Source of the DNA: Cellvibrio sp. PSBB006
GTDB taxonomy: Bacteria; Pseudomonadota; Gammaproteobacteria; Pseudomonadales; Cellvibrionaceae
Direction: 5' to 3'
NCBI RefSeq assembly: GCF_002162135.1
Contig: NZ_CP021382.1
Coordinates: 1,922,001 to 1,986,000, forward strand
Length of the DNA: 64,000 nucleotides
Shown here: piece after piece, positions 39,628 to 48,722 of the stretch
How the letters are laid out: every line of letters starts with the position of its first letter
Position numbering within the stretch: the first letter of the stretch is position 1
The notes under the pieces: model-generated
Told to the model about the DNA's origin: nothing
Seen by the model: the letters and a program-made list of their open reading frames with translations, nothing else
The model's database searches: none
Made by a program: the position numbers and the translations under genes

Positions 39628-41220
39628 ATGAATACCATTTCCCGCTTCAGGAATTTACTCCACCCGTCCCGCAGATTCATATCGTTATTGTGTTTTCTAA
39701 CCTTGCTGGCAAGCTTTTTTTGTCAGTTCGCATCAGCGCAACAATCCGGTTATACCGTCACCTCATCGTCCAGTGTGCGTTTTTATGTGAACGGTGCGCC
39801 CTGGGCCGATATTCATTACACCGTTAACGGTGGCGTTCAGCAAAATATTCGCATGAGCGCGAGCGGCACCAACCACACCTATAATTTGACGGGGCTGAAC
39901 ACCGGCGCCGTGGTGCGTTATTTCTTTACGATCGGCAACAACAGTGGCGGCGCCACTGATACGGCCTGGACGCAATTTACCTTCAACGGCACAACACCGC
40001 CGCCCACCAGCGGTGTTGTACGTTTATTTGAGCACTGCAATTACGGGGGTGTGTCCGCCGGACTGGGTGTCGGTAGCTATACGATGAACCAGTTGATTGC
40101 ATTGGGTATCAACAACGATTTTGTTTCTTCGTTACAAGTATCCAGCGGCTACCGCGCCATCCTTTACCAACATCACAATTTCACCGGCAGTTCAGTGGTC
40201 AAGACAGCCAATGATTCCTGCCTGGTTGACGACAGCTTTAATGACCAGGTGAGCTCGATTGTTATTGAAGCCGTGAATAACTCTGGCACGCCCGGCACCG
40301 CCAACGGCACTCACAAACGTCTCAAGATTATCAACGGTTGCGGCGACCCGATGTGGGTCCAATGGCTCACCGCGCCTGGCGTAACCTTCAATGCACCCAA
40401 CCGCCATCGCCTCGCCAGCCTCGGCAGTTTTATTGAATACGACATTCCCGATAAGGGGCTGCCAGCCATGCGTTTCTGGCCCGGCTTCGGTTGCGATGGT
40501 AATGGTCACAATTGTCGTGTCGGTGCCAGCGGCGGTCCGGCCAACCTGGGCTTCACTTGCCCACCCGGCGGCTGTGCCCCACCTATCGATTCCAAGTTTG
40601 AAGCGACGTTTGGCTGTATTCCCGGTGTGACCGATGCGCAGTGTTACCAGAATCCGTCAGCGCCTGGCCAACCCTTGGGGCGTGGTGACTGGTGGAATTC
40701 GAGCATGGTGGATGGCTATACCGTGCCGATGAAAGTTGTGGTCAACGGCCATTGTCCGGTTGGGCCGCAACCGGCGCCGGTATTTGGCCCTGGCGGTCCG
40801 CAAGGTGGGGTCATCGATTGCTCGACGTTGCGGGTATCGGATTGCCCGGTCAACGAAAACCTGAGCACCAACGGACAATTCCCACAGCTGGCTAACGTCA
40901 ATCTCACCGTCACCAATCCCACGACGGGTGCCGTCGCAGGCTGTTATTCACCAGCCGCCAAACTGACCTTCAGCCATTGGGCGAACGGCTTCCAGACTTA
41001 TGCTCCGGATGCGCCCCAGGCACGCATGTATACCTGCCCCACCCCGCCCATTTCTCCGGAGCAATGCAGCGCGGGTCCGGCAGACAGCACCGCGTATCGC
41101 AACATGATCCACTCTCATTGCGAAACTTACGCTTATGCCTACGACGACGGGTACGGTTTATCCAGTTGCCCGGCAGCAACCAACTTGAAGTACGAGGTGA
41201 CCTTTTACTGCCCTCGTTAA
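39628..41220 (+). CDS. Secreted CBM56-like / beta-gamma-crystallin / thaumatin-like protein
   Basis: 530 residues. The signal peptide ends near residue 37 (CQFASA, then QQ). Residues 40-120 resemble a CBM56 beta-1,3-glucan-binding module (VNGAPWADIHYTVNGGVQQN). Residues 129-216 form a beta-gamma-crystallin domain with two Greek-key signatures (FEHCNYGG, YQHHNFTG) and two calcium clamps (NDFVSS, NDQVSS). Residues 230-530 match thaumatin-like proteins (SSMVDGYTVPM, YAYAYDDGYGLSSCP), a fold that includes GH152 beta-1,3-glucanases, with many cysteines for disulfides. It probably binds or cuts fungal or algal beta-1,3-glucan outside the cell; catalytic activity is inferred. It is followed by a GH16 gene on the same strand. 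Confidence 0.85.
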   Translation: MNTISRFRNLLHPSRRFISLLCFLTLLASFFCQFASAQQSGYTVTSSSSVRFYVNGAPWADIHYTVNGGVQQNIRMSASGTNHTYNLTGLNTGAVVRYFFTIGNNSGGATDTAWTQFTFNGTTPPPTSGVVRLFEHCNYGGVSAGLGVGSYTMNQLIALGINNDFVSSLQVSSGYRAILYQHHNFTGSSVVKTANDSCLVDDSFNDQVSSIVIEAVNNSGTPGTANGTHKRLKIINGCGDPMWVQWLTAPGVTFNAPNRHRLASLGSFIEYDIPDKGLPAMRFWPGFGCDGNGHNCRVGASGGPANLGFTCPPGGCAPPIDSKFEATFGCIPGVTDAQCYQNPSAPGQPLGRGDWWNSSMVDGYTVPMKVVVNGHCPVGPQPAPVFGPGGPQGGVIDCSTLRVSDCPVNENLSTNGQFPQLANVNLTVTNPTTGAVAGCYSPAAKLTFSHWANGFQTYAPDAPQARMYTCPTPPISPEQCSAGPADSTAYRNMIHSHCETYAYAYDDGYGLSSCPAATNLKYEVTFYCPR

Positions 41221-41227
41221 ACGAATA

Positions 41228-41260
41228 TGCCGCTCCCGGTGCCAAGTCGGGAGCGGCATT
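41228..41260 (+). terminator. Hairpin after the thaumatin-like gene
   Basis: TGCCGCTCCCG pairs with CGGGAGCGGCA over 11 bp around a nine-base loop, 7 bp after the stop codon; the T run after it is short (ATTT), so termination may be partial and allow read-through into the GH16 gene. Confidence 0.7.
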
Positions 41261-41295
41261 TGCAAGTGCCGGGCTGACAACCGGCTATTAACCTG

Positions 41296-41320
41296 ACCTC
41301 CGTCTGGCACGGAGGTTTTT
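41296..41320 (+). terminator. Second hairpin with T tract before the GH16 gene
   Basis: ACCTCCGT pairs with ACGGAGGT around a five-base loop and is followed by TTTTT, a classical intrinsic terminator. It lies 24 bp before the GH16 start, so it either ends the upstream transcript or attenuates GH16 expression. Confidence 0.75.
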
Positions 41321-41343
41321 CACTACAACAAAGGATAAAAACA

Positions 41344-42861
41344 ATGTGCCTATTGCATAAACCTTTCGGTCGTTTTTTATCGGTATTGGGTTTTGCGTTT
41401 TTCGCATGTCTTTCCATCAACGCTAATGCTGTGGTTTTCCAGGCAGAAAGCTACAACGCGTTTTACGATACAACACCGGGCAATACCGGCGGTGCGTTTC
41501 GCAACGATGCCGTCGATATCGAGCCCACCACAGACAACGGCGGCGGCTTTAACGTCGGCTGGATTGTCGCTGGTGAGTGGCTGGCCTACAACGGATTGAT
41601 GATTCCCAGCTCCGGCAGCTACACCATTCGCATGCGTGTAGCGAGCACCGTGGGCGGTACTGCGTCAGTCGACTTGAACGGCGGCTCCATCCTGCTGGGT
41701 AATTTCACCATTCCCAACACCGGCGGCTGGCAAAACTGGCAAACCGTCTCCCGCACCGTGAACCTGAACGCCGGGACCTACAGCCTGGGGGTATTCGCAC
41801 AGACCGGCGACTGGAACTTCAACTGGATTGAAGTGGTACCCAATAGCGGAGGCACCAGCAGGGTAACCCTGTGGGAACACTGCAACTTCACTGGCTGGTC
41901 GGTGGGTCTGGATGTCGGTTCCTATAACATGGCGGCATTGCAATCACGCGGCGCCCCCAATGATCGGACCTCGTCTATTCAGGTTGCTCCTGGTTATGAA
42001 GCAGTGCTTTACATGAATGACAATTTCACCGGTCAATCCATCACCGTCACCGCCAATGATGGCTGCCTGAACAATGAAGGTTTCAACGATGTCCTGACCT
42101 CTATTGTGGTACGTCAAGCCACCACCAATAACCTCGTGTGGGCAGACGAGTTCGATAGCATCAATGCCGCAAACTGGACCTTCGAGACTGGCGGTGGCGG
42201 TTGGGGCAATAATGAATTGCAGTACTACACCGGTGGTCAAAACTCCTTCATCCAATATGATGGCGCTGCCGGCAGCAACGTCATGGTGATCGAAGCGCGT
42301 CAAAACAATCCGGCCAACTACAACTGCTGGTACGGCACCTGCCAATACACCTCCAGCCGCATGATTACTCGTGACAAACGCTCGTTCCAATACGGTCGCG
42401 TGGAAGCACGGATCAAACTGCCGCAAACCCAGGGCGTCTGGCCGGCATTCTGGATGCTGGGCAACAACCTTGGGAATGTGGGCTGGCCACAGAGCGGCGA
42501 GATCGACATTATGGAACACGTGGGCTTTGAGCCAACGCTGACCCACGGCGCGATCCACGGCCCCGGCTATTCAGGCAACACACCCTTCATGGGCACCTAC
42601 AACCTGAACCAGTCTGCTGATGCCAACTACCACGTGTATGCGATGGAATGGGATGCGAATGGTATTCGCTGGTTTGTCGATGGAAATCAGTTCTACAGCG
42701 TCACCCGCGCGCAAGTCACCGCTCGCGGCCCCTGGGTGTTTGACCAACCCTTCTGGATCTTGCTGAACGTCGCTGTGGGCGGTACCTGGCCAGGCAGCCC
42801 GGACGGCACCAGCCGCTTCCCGCAACGGATGTATGTGGATTATGTGAGGGTTTATCGTTAA
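41344..42861 (+). CDS. Secreted CBM6 / beta-gamma-crystallin / GH16 beta-1,3-glucanase
   Basis: 505 residues. The signal peptide ends at about residue 29. A CBM6 module (30-165: FQAESYNAF, GGFNVGWIVAGEWLAYN) precedes a beta-gamma-crystallin domain (about 172-256). That domain has Greek-key signatures WEHCNFTG and YMNDNFTG and calcium clamps NDRTSS and NDVLTS. The GH16 catalytic domain (about 263-505) carries GEIDIMEHVG; Glu386 is the nucleophile, Asp388 the assisting residue and Glu391 the acid/base by family knowledge. It cleaves laminarin-type beta-1,3-glucan or mixed-linkage glucan. An AAAGGA site precedes the ATG. It shares the crystallin module with the preceding gene. Confidence 0.94.
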   Translation: MCLLHKPFGRFLSVLGFAFFACLSINANAVVFQAESYNAFYDTTPGNTGGAFRNDAVDIEPTTDNGGGFNVGWIVAGEWLAYNGLMIPSSGSYTIRMRVASTVGGTASVDLNGGSILLGNFTIPNTGGWQNWQTVSRTVNLNAGTYSLGVFAQTGDWNFNWIEVVPNSGGTSRVTLWEHCNFTGWSVGLDVGSYNMAALQSRGAPNDRTSSIQVAPGYEAVLYMNDNFTGQSITVTANDGCLNNEGFNDVLTSIVVRQATTNNLVWADEFDSINAANWTFETGGGGWGNNELQYYTGGQNSFIQYDGAAGSNVMVIEARQNNPANYNCWYGTCQYTSSRMITRDKRSFQYGRVEARIKLPQTQGVWPAFWMLGNNLGNVGWPQSGEIDIMEHVGFEPTLTHGAIHGPGYSGNTPFMGTYNLNQSADANYHVYAMEWDANGIRWFVDGNQFYSVTRAQVTARGPWVFDQPFWILLNVAVGGTWPGSPDGTSRFPQRMYVDYVRVYR

Positions 42862-42910
42862 TTCGATGAGGCTCAGGGATGAGCATTTGAAAGGTTTGAC
42901 CTCGTAGACC

Positions 42911-43014
42911 GTTCGTCGCGGCGGTCCTATTTCGAAAACGCATGAATACATCCCTGTAGCTCCCTCAAGTCGTCCCTGACTTGAGGGTTTCGAAATAGGA
43001 CCGCCGCGACGAAC
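42911..43014 (-). repeat. Palindromic element E
   Basis: Perfect 27-bp inverted arms at 42911-42937 and 42988-43014. The core is in reverse orientation. On the minus strand: hairpin CCCTCAAGTC, six-base loop, GACTTGAGGG, then GAGCTACAGGGATG and TATTCATGCG. GCACA (minus strand, 43021-43025) lies 6 bp outside the arm. It sits between the convergent GH16 and fxsA genes. Confidence 0.9.
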
Positions 43015-43086
43015 TCACAATGTGCCAAGAAACCTTGCAATTACCGCAAATTCTTCGATAACGACCAAATAAAACTTACAAACATA

Positions 43087-43557
43087 TTAATTTTTATCGT
43101 CCCTCCGAAATTCCCTTTCCAATGTGCGACCAATTTTCTCCGGCTCAACTGGCGGCGGCGTTTCCGCCTCGACGTCGTATACATTGCCTTGATAATGCGC
43201 CGTTTTAGCGCGCATATTGCGTAACCAGCGATTCAACAAACCCCGGCGCAACGGCGGAATCAGCAATGCCACGGCAATAACATCACTGATCAAACCTGGG
43301 ATCACCAACAGCACACCGGCAACACCCATCATCATGCCACCCACCACCGCCTGCGCTGGCGCTTCGCCGCGACGTAGCTGCTGATTAATACTGATCATCG
43401 TAGCCACACCCAGATAACGGATCAGGTTAATCCCGATAATGGCCGCCAGAATCAGCCACGCGATCACAGGAAGCACACCAATTTCATCGCCAATAACAAT
43501 AAGCAGCCAGATCTCGATCACCGGCAGGACCAGCAGCATCATTAAAAAAAATCGCAT
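43087..43557 (-). CDS. fxsA: FxsA family membrane protein
   Basis: 156 residues with three to four membrane helices: an N-terminal hydrophobic block (FFLMMLLVLPVIEIWLLI), a second helix, a glycine-rich third (VVGGMMMGVAGVLLVIPGLI) and a C-terminal cytoplasmic tail. VIEIWLLI and LLVIPGLISD are family landmarks. FxsA is known for relief of F-plasmid exclusion of phage T7 in E. coli; its native role is unclear. The ATG at 43555-43557 has GGAG upstream. Confidence 0.9.
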   Translation of the reverse strand: MRFFLMMLLVLPVIEIWLLIVIGDEIGVLPVIAWLILAAIIGINLIRYLGVATMISINQQLRRGEAPAQAVVGGMMMGVAGVLLVIPGLISDVIAVALLIPPLRRGLLNRWLRNMRAKTAHYQGNVYDVEAETPPPVEPEKIGRTLEREFRRDDKN

Positions 43558-43597
43558 CAAACACTCCAGTCGTTTCTTGGCCCGCCATAATGGCACA

Positions 43598-44623
43598 TCA
43601 CCATTTGTAACTCACGCCCACAGACATACGCGTGTCCTTTTCCTGCTTACCGGGTTGTGGTTGATTATCGACGTTGTAGTCGACCTTGAGTTCCGAGTAA
43701 ACCTTGCTCAGGATCATCGCACTTAAACCGGTGGTGGTTTTCAGATAAAAGTTACTGCTGTCCTCAAAGGACTGAATTAACTCGTTGTTATGAAAAAACG
43801 AAACGCCTAACGGCAGCGTATAACGAAAATCCGTAGCAACTCGCCAGGCCGTATAGTTGTCATCGATTTGGTAGTTTGGATCAATAACAAACGAATCCAT
43901 ATACACTTCGTTGTAATAGGCCAGGCCCGACCTTAAGGACAAAGCCGACTTACTGTTTTCCCAAAACTGGTAACCGACACCGGAGCCCAGGGTATGATAA
44001 TTCTCTATGCCCCGTGCTTCTTCCACACCCACGGCAATATTATTTGACCAGAACCAGCGCTCGCGAAAGAACCAGTCGAGGCCGTAGCTGACGTTCCATT
44101 TCTCCGGCGGCTCCGAGTACCACCAGGACGCACGCGCATATTCACCACCCAGGGTATGACGGAATTCGCTGCGTCGCAGCGTAAACTCCGTTTGGATATT
44201 CCATTCATCGCGCACCTCATTGCCACGGGAATAAGCACCCCATAAATTGATGCGCCCGTGGTGAATGTATTCGCCTTCCACGAAGGTTTCGTAGGGCGTC
44301 ATGACGTTTACTGACAGCAGCGGCGTGCGCACCATACGCGAACGAAGCCCGCAGTAATACACCAGGTTTTCGCCTTCCATATTTTCCAGCATGCAGGGAA
44401 TATCATTGCCGCTGATCTTGAAGGGTTTGGAGCTGACAATATTTTTTACCTTATTTTTTTTGATATTGAGCTCACCGAAGTTGGTCGATTTCCATATCAC
44501 GCTGTCGCCTTCCAGACGAACGAATTCGCCTTCCGCACGATCACCATTCGTCAGTTCCAAATAACCCGCATGGGTCTGTGCGCTGGTCACTATAAGCGTC
44601 AGGAATAACCAGAAAAACTTCAC
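43598..44623 (-). CDS. DUF481 family outer-membrane beta-barrel protein
   Basis: 341 residues. A signal peptide (MKFFWLFLTLIVTSAQTHA) leads to a short SH3-like start (LELTNGDRAEGEFVRLEGDSVIW) and a DUF481 barrel. The barrel ends in VGVSYKW with an aromatic last residue, typical of outer-membrane insertion. The start is a GTG at 44621-44623 with GGTGAG upstream; an upstream TTG is possible. Function unknown; the family is often salt-stress or nutrient linked. It is followed by fxsA 40 bp on. Confidence 0.8.
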   Translation of the reverse strand: MKFFWLFLTLIVTSAQTHAGYLELTNGDRAEGEFVRLEGDSVIWKSTNFGELNIKKNKVKNIVSSKPFKISGNDIPCMLENMEGENLVYYCGLRSRMVRTPLLSVNVMTPYETFVEGEYIHHGRINLWGAYSRGNEVRDEWNIQTEFTLRRSEFRHTLGGEYARASWWYSEPPEKWNVSYGLDWFFRERWFWSNNIAVGVEEARGIENYHTLGSGVGYQFWENSKSALSLRSGLAYYNEVYMDSFVIDPNYQIDDNYTAWRVATDFRYTLPLGVSFFHNNELIQSFEDSSNFYLKTTTGLSAMILSKVYSELKVDYNVDNQPQPGKQEKDTRMSVGVSYKW

Positions 44624-44755
44624 TCGCTCACCTTTACATCTCAAAATTTTGTCTGTCCACGATTACAATAGCCGCCTCCGGTGGGCGCAATGCAAAAAGT
44701 GTTAATTAACGTAATTGATGCCACCGGCCCGGTTTAATTCCCATGGGGCCAGGCT

Positions 44756-45070
44756 ATGCATCCAACCATTTCCAACAAAGAAGCGATTTTTCTTGCGCTC
44801 AAGCAGGTCCCGCAGGGCAAGGTAGTCACTTATGGCCAATTGGCCCGGCTTGCCGGTTTACCCGGCGCGGCGCGCCTGGCTGGCAGTGTGTTACGCGATT
44901 TACCGAAAGGCACGCGCCTGGCCTGGCACCGGGTGATCAATGCCCAAGGCAAATTATCCCTGCCACCGGACTCACCCAGTTATCAGGAACAGATCCGTCG
45001 TCTGACAGCAGAAGGCGTAGAAATTCATAACGGGAAAATCAATTTACTGCGGTTCGGATGGAACAGCTGA
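44756..45070 (+). CDS. Alkyltransferase-like (ATL) DNA-binding protein, MGMT fold
   Basis: 104 residues. It has the O6-alkylguanine transferase DNA-binding fold (VPQGKVVTYGQLARLAGLPG, ARLAGSVLRD). The active-site cysteine is replaced: the usual PCHRV motif is AWHRVIN here. ATL proteins bind O6-alkylguanine lesions and hand them to nucleotide excision repair without transferring the alkyl group. The last 27 bp overlap the end of the convergent ampG gene. Confidence 0.92.
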   Translation: MHPTISNKEAIFLALKQVPQGKVVTYGQLARLAGLPGAARLAGSVLRDLPKGTRLAWHRVINAQGKLSLPPDSPSYQEQIRRLTAEGVEIHNGKINLLRFGWNS

Positions 45071-46450
45071 CCCATCTCCAACGCGAAGCGCATCGCGCTC
45101 ACGGCGTTTAAAGACCCTGCTAATGGCAAGCAATAAGAACAAGCCCGGAATCACCATCACGGCGGTGATGACAAAGAACAAAGCCCAATTACCATTCAGG
45201 CTATCCACCATCTGACCGCTGAATGACGACAACGAGGTACGCCCCAAACTGCCCAGCGAGGCCAGCAAGGCGTACTGTGATGCGGAAAAAGCACGGCCGC
45301 TCAACCAACTGATAAACGATACAAAAGCCACCGACGAAAACGCTGAGGTGAAGTTGTCCACCAGAATCGTGGCCAGAAATAAGGTTTCACTGGGCCCGGT
45401 AATTGCGATCCAGGCGAACATCAAATTACTCGCCGCCATGGTTGCACCGCCGATAAACAAGCCGCGCACAATGCCATAACGAATATTGATCGCACTGCCG
45501 ATCAGCGTGAAGATGATCGTCATAATCCAGCCGACCATCTTGGAATACTCGGCAATTTGTTCGTTGCTAAAACCCACTTCGCGATAAAACTGAATCGACA
45601 TACGCCCGAGAAAGGCTTCGCCGATTTTAAAGAAAAAGACAAACACCAAAATCATGCAGGCCAATTGCCAACCGTTGCGCCGGAAAAATTCAGCGAAAGG
45701 CTCGATGATAGTGACCGAGATTCGCGCCACAACTCTCTGCCACCACCCGGTGTGTGAGAAAGCGTGCAGGTATTTTTCTTCGGCTATTTTCTGCAAGGCT
45801 TCGCGCTGGGTTTGCGGCTCTCTGACGATGCCGGTAAAGATCATCATCAAGCCCATCACTGCTGCCATAACCAGATAGACATTCGACCAACCAATGACAT
45901 CCGCATAGTGAAACGCGATATAACCCGGCAACGAATAACCTGTCCACCAACCGATCACACTCATCGCTGAGGCTGGCGGTAAGCGCTCTTTGTCATCACC
46001 GATAATATCGATGCGATAGGCATCAATGGCGACATCCTGAGTGGCCGAAAAGGTTGTCAAAGCCAAGGCCAACAACGAAGTCCACAACAGACTGTGTGCA
46101 GGATTGGTAAAAGCGATACCGGCGGTTGCGCAGAGCATCAGCCCTTGCATGAACATAATCCAGCCGCGCCGTTGCCCAAGGCGCTGGCAGATGACAGGCA
46201 ATTTAATGCGGTCCAGCAAAGGCGCCCATAAAAAATTAATCGCATAAACAACGGTAACGGAGCCAAAATAACCAATTGCAGAGCGAGATAATCCTGAATC
46301 GCTCAACCAGCCACTCATGCTTGAGCCAACTAATACCCAGGGAAAACCCGACGAGCACCCCAGCAGGAATATGTACAGCAGACGAATGTCGCGATAGGAA
46401 TTCAGCGCCTGGCGCCAGCTTTGGACATTGCCGTCCACACGATTGAACAT
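45044..46450 (-). CDS. ampG: AmpG-type muropeptide MFS permease
   Basis: 468 residues with about twelve to fourteen helices. N-terminal landmarks LLGCSSGFPWVLVGSSMSGW and FLWAPLLDRIKLP, then FSATQDVAIDAYRID, are characteristic of AmpG. It imports anhydro-muropeptides from the periplasm for cell-wall recycling. AmpD and AmpE genes lie just downstream on the same strand. The ATG at 46448-46450 is chosen; a second start four codons earlier is possible. Confidence 0.92.
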   Translation of the reverse strand: MFNRVDGNVQSWRQALNSYRDIRLLYIFLLGCSSGFPWVLVGSSMSGWLSDSGLSRSAIGYFGSVTVVYAINFLWAPLLDRIKLPVICQRLGQRRGWIMFMQGLMLCATAGIAFTNPAHSLLWTSLLALALTTFSATQDVAIDAYRIDIIGDDKERLPPASAMSVIGWWTGYSLPGYIAFHYADVIGWSNVYLVMAAVMGLMMIFTGIVREPQTQREALQKIAEEKYLHAFSHTGWWQRVVARISVTIIEPFAEFFRRNGWQLACMILVFVFFFKIGEAFLGRMSIQFYREVGFSNEQIAEYSKMVGWIMTIIFTLIGSAINIRYGIVRGLFIGGATMAASNLMFAWIAITGPSETLFLATILVDNFTSAFSSVAFVSFISWLSGRAFSASQYALLASLGSLGRTSLSSFSGQMVDSLNGNWALFFVITAVMVIPGLFLLLAISRVFKRRERDALRVGDGSAVPSEPQ

Positions 46451-46462
46451 AACGTATCTCAA

Positions 46463-46572
46463 GTAGGTCGGATTAGCGCAGCGTAATCCGACGCAGTTAC
46501 CAAAAGTATGAGCATCTGAGAGAGTTTCTGAAAATTGTTTATGTCGGATTACGCTGCGCTAATCCGACCTAC
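46463..46572. repeat. Inverted pair of GTAG-type palindromic repeats (REP-like)
   Basis: Two 30-bp copies in inverted orientation, at 46463-46492 and 46543-46572, are exact reverse complements of each other; each begins GTAGGTCGGATTA and is itself a near-palindrome. A 50-bp spacer separates them. GTAG-tagged palindromes of this kind are a known REP class thought to be moved by RAYT transposases. They lie between ampG and yajQ. Confidence 0.85.
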
Positions 46573-46586
46573 GCAAAGCGATAGCA

Positions 46587-47069
46587 TTAGTCGCGGAAGT
46601 TGGTGTATTGCAGCGGCATTTCAAATTCCGCGCCGCGCAGCATAGCGATGCATTCTTGCAAGTCATCACGTTTTTTACCTGTCACGCGCACTTGATCACC
46701 CTGAATTTGTGCTTGTACTTTCATCTTGGTGTCTTTAATCATCTTGACAATCTTCCTGCACAAGTCTGAGTCAAGGCCAGTACGCACAATGATTTCCTGC
46801 TTGACCTTTTTACCGGAGGCTTTAACGTCCTTGATTTCCAGACAGGCAATATCGATTTGATTTTTATGCAAAGCGCTTTTTAATATATCCAGCATTTGTT
46901 CCAGCTGAAACTCTACGTCAGCCGTCATCGTCACTTCGTATTCTTTGCGTTCGAAACTGGCATCCACACCTTTAAAATCGTAACGATTCGTAATCAGGCG
47001 GTTGGACTGATCCACCGCGTTGGTCAGTGTGTGTTTATCAACTTCGGAAACAATGTCAAAAGACGGCAT
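46587..47069 (-). CDS. yajQ: YajQ family nucleotide-binding protein
   Basis: 160 residues, the full UPF0234 length: [15 protein letters not shown] start, [12 protein letters not shown], and the C-terminal [19 protein letters not shown]. Members bind cyclic di-GMP or nucleotides and act as co-regulators in Xanthomonas and Pseudomonas. The longer frame start eight codons upstream is not conserved. Confidence 0.95.
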   Translation of the reverse strand: MPSFDIVSEVDKHTLTNAVDQSNRLITNRYDFKGVDASFERKEYEVTMTADVEFQLEQMLDILKSALHKNQIDIACLEIKDVKASGKKVKQEIIVRTGLDSDLCRKIVKMIKDTKMKVQAQIQGDQVRVTGKKRDDLQECIAMLRGAEFEMPLQYTNFRD

Positions 47070-47126
47070 AAAAACCTCAACATGCTTTAACAAATAATGA
47101 TGAAATCATTGAAAACTTGTTGCCCA

Positions 47127-48038
47127 TTACAATACAAGGGTAATCAACGCAATGACGCACACCCACAACAGCAGTGAGCGAGAAAACAGCGGCAAACTGT
47201 TTTTAATCAGCGATAGCGAATAAGCCGGTTCATTGGGATTTACCAAGGGCTCACTTTCGCCCGCATCACAATTACCCAACACCGGATCATCTACGCCGAG
47301 AGCACCACGTAAGCTGTTATTGAGCAGCGTCATGGATGAATGTTTTACATCCAGCAACCGTGCCTGCCAACAGCGGTAGCAGGTCTCAAAATTACCTACC
47401 AGCGCCCAGGTCAAACCCATCACCCGCACCGCCGGCCATTCCATCAACCACAACCAGCGCGCGGCTAAACGACCATGCGCCGCCGCAACAGTTTCACGCT
47501 CGCGATAAATGACGCTGAGACGGTACAACAGGGCGCCCACAGCACCGAGGATAAAAAACCAGAATAACACCGCAAACATCCGCTCAAATCCGCGATAACT
47601 GATTACCCGCAAGGTTTCACTGTGCAGCATGGGCCAGCTTTCCACATCCGGGCACGACTCTTCAGACACCGCGCCACCGCGCAATTCATCGGTCAATTTG
47701 CTTGCAATAACATTGTCGCCTCGCTCACTGGCAGCAATATAAGCCTTCACTTCTGCAGAAAAATTTCCGCGTCCCAGACTGTAGAGCAATACCGGCACGT
47801 AAATAAAAAACAACCAGTTGGCGGACAAGAGCATGGCGATAACGTAGACAAGTAAAGCCAATATGAGCGAAGGGATCGCTATGGCCAATAGCAAATGAAG
47901 TAAGGGTGCATTGGCGATAAACCGGGCAGCATTAAGGGTGTTCAGCCATCGAATAAACCACGCGTCGTATTGCAATGGCGCACCTGAGCCCCACCATTGC
48001 ACCAAAAGCAAAACGACTATCAAACTGAGAAAGATCAT
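47127..48038 (-). CDS. ampE: AmpE regulatory signalling membrane protein
   Basis: 303 residues with four main hydrophobic segments (IFLSLIVVLLLVQWW, LLHLLLAIAIPSLILALLVY, ANWLFFIYVPVLLYSLG and FAVLFWFFILGAVGALLY) and a conserved YRGFERMFAVLF block. AmpE is an inner-membrane partner of AmpD in beta-lactamase induction control. The ATG overlaps the ampD stop by ATGA, so the two are coupled. Confidence 0.93.
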   Translation of the reverse strand: MIFLSLIVVLLLVQWWGSGAPLQYDAWFIRWLNTLNAARFIANAPLLHLLLAIAIPSLILALLVYVIAMLLSANWLFFIYVPVLLYSLGRGNFSAEVKAYIAASERGDNVIASKLTDELRGGAVSEESCPDVESWPMLHSETLRVISYRGFERMFAVLFWFFILGAVGALLYRLSVIYRERETVAAAHGRLAARWLWLMEWPAVRVMGLTWALVGNFETCYRCWQARLLDVKHSSMTLLNNSLRGALGVDDPVLGNCDAGESEPLVNPNEPAYSLSLIKNSLPLFSRSLLLWVCVIALITLVL

Positions 48039-48640
48039 AATGTGCCCGTCGCCAATAGTTGGTGATAGCGTGCCCAATCAAATGCGGGCCCTGGGTCCGT
48101 CTTGCGTCCCGGTGCGATATGTTCGTGACCGGTAATTCGCTCACGGGTAATAGCCGGATATGCATCCAGCAAACACCAGGTTACCTCAGCAAGCGCCAGA
48201 TACTGTGCATCAGTGTAAGCAATATCATCCGCCCCTTCCAACTCGATACCGATACTGTAATCGTTACAGTCAACCACGCCGTCAAAGCTGGACGCACCGG
48301 CATGCCAGGCGCGCTCGCTAAACGCCACAAACTGCACAATGGAACCCGTGCGCTCGATTAACAGGTGTGAGGATACCTTAAGGTCAGCGATGGTGGTGAA
48401 ATAGGGATGCTGCGCAGGGTCCAAGTTGTTGCAGAAAAATGCTTCAACACAACCCGTACCAAACTGACCCGGTGGCAAGCTGATGTTATGGATCACCAGC
48501 AAACTGATGGCTGCACCGGCCGGACGCTGGCTGAAATTGGGCGAAGGGCAGTGCCGCACGTTTTGTAACCAGCCATTGAGGAGAGTGTGTGCCAATAGAA
48601 GAGTCCGCCTGCGTTGATCTCGGAAGGCGACATGATACAT
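48035..48640 (-). CDS. ampD: 1,6-anhydro-N-acetylmuramyl-L-alanine amidase
   Basis: 201 residues. This zinc amidase cleaves anhydro-muropeptides in the cytoplasm during wall recycling and so limits ampC induction. Zinc ligands by family knowledge are His51 (VIHNISLPPG), His172 (GHEHIAPGRK) and Asp182 (KTDPGPAFDW). The start is not certain; family members usually begin about 20 residues further in, near GWLQNVRHCPSPNF. Confidence 0.96.
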   Translation of the reverse strand: MYHVAFRDQRRRTLLLAHTLLNGWLQNVRHCPSPNFSQRPAGAAISLLVIHNISLPPGQFGTGCVEAFFCNNLDPAQHPYFTTIADLKVSSHLLIERTGSIVQFVAFSERAWHAGASSFDGVVDCNDYSIGIELEGADDIAYTDAQYLALAEVTWCLLDAYPAITRERITGHEHIAPGRKTDPGPAFDWARYHQLLATGTL

Positions 48641-48722
48641 GGGAGGGCAAGACAGAGGCTACCAAGGGTAGCGAGGGAAACTCACCGAAACGGCTGGACC
48701 GTCCCGGTGAGCACCGAGAGCA

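Noticed and set aside
42571..42951. Open frames starting MYSCVF at palindromic elements B, C and E
   Set aside because: They read through the conserved repeat core and into unrelated flanks; only the element-derived residues recur, so they are repeat artefacts rather than genes.
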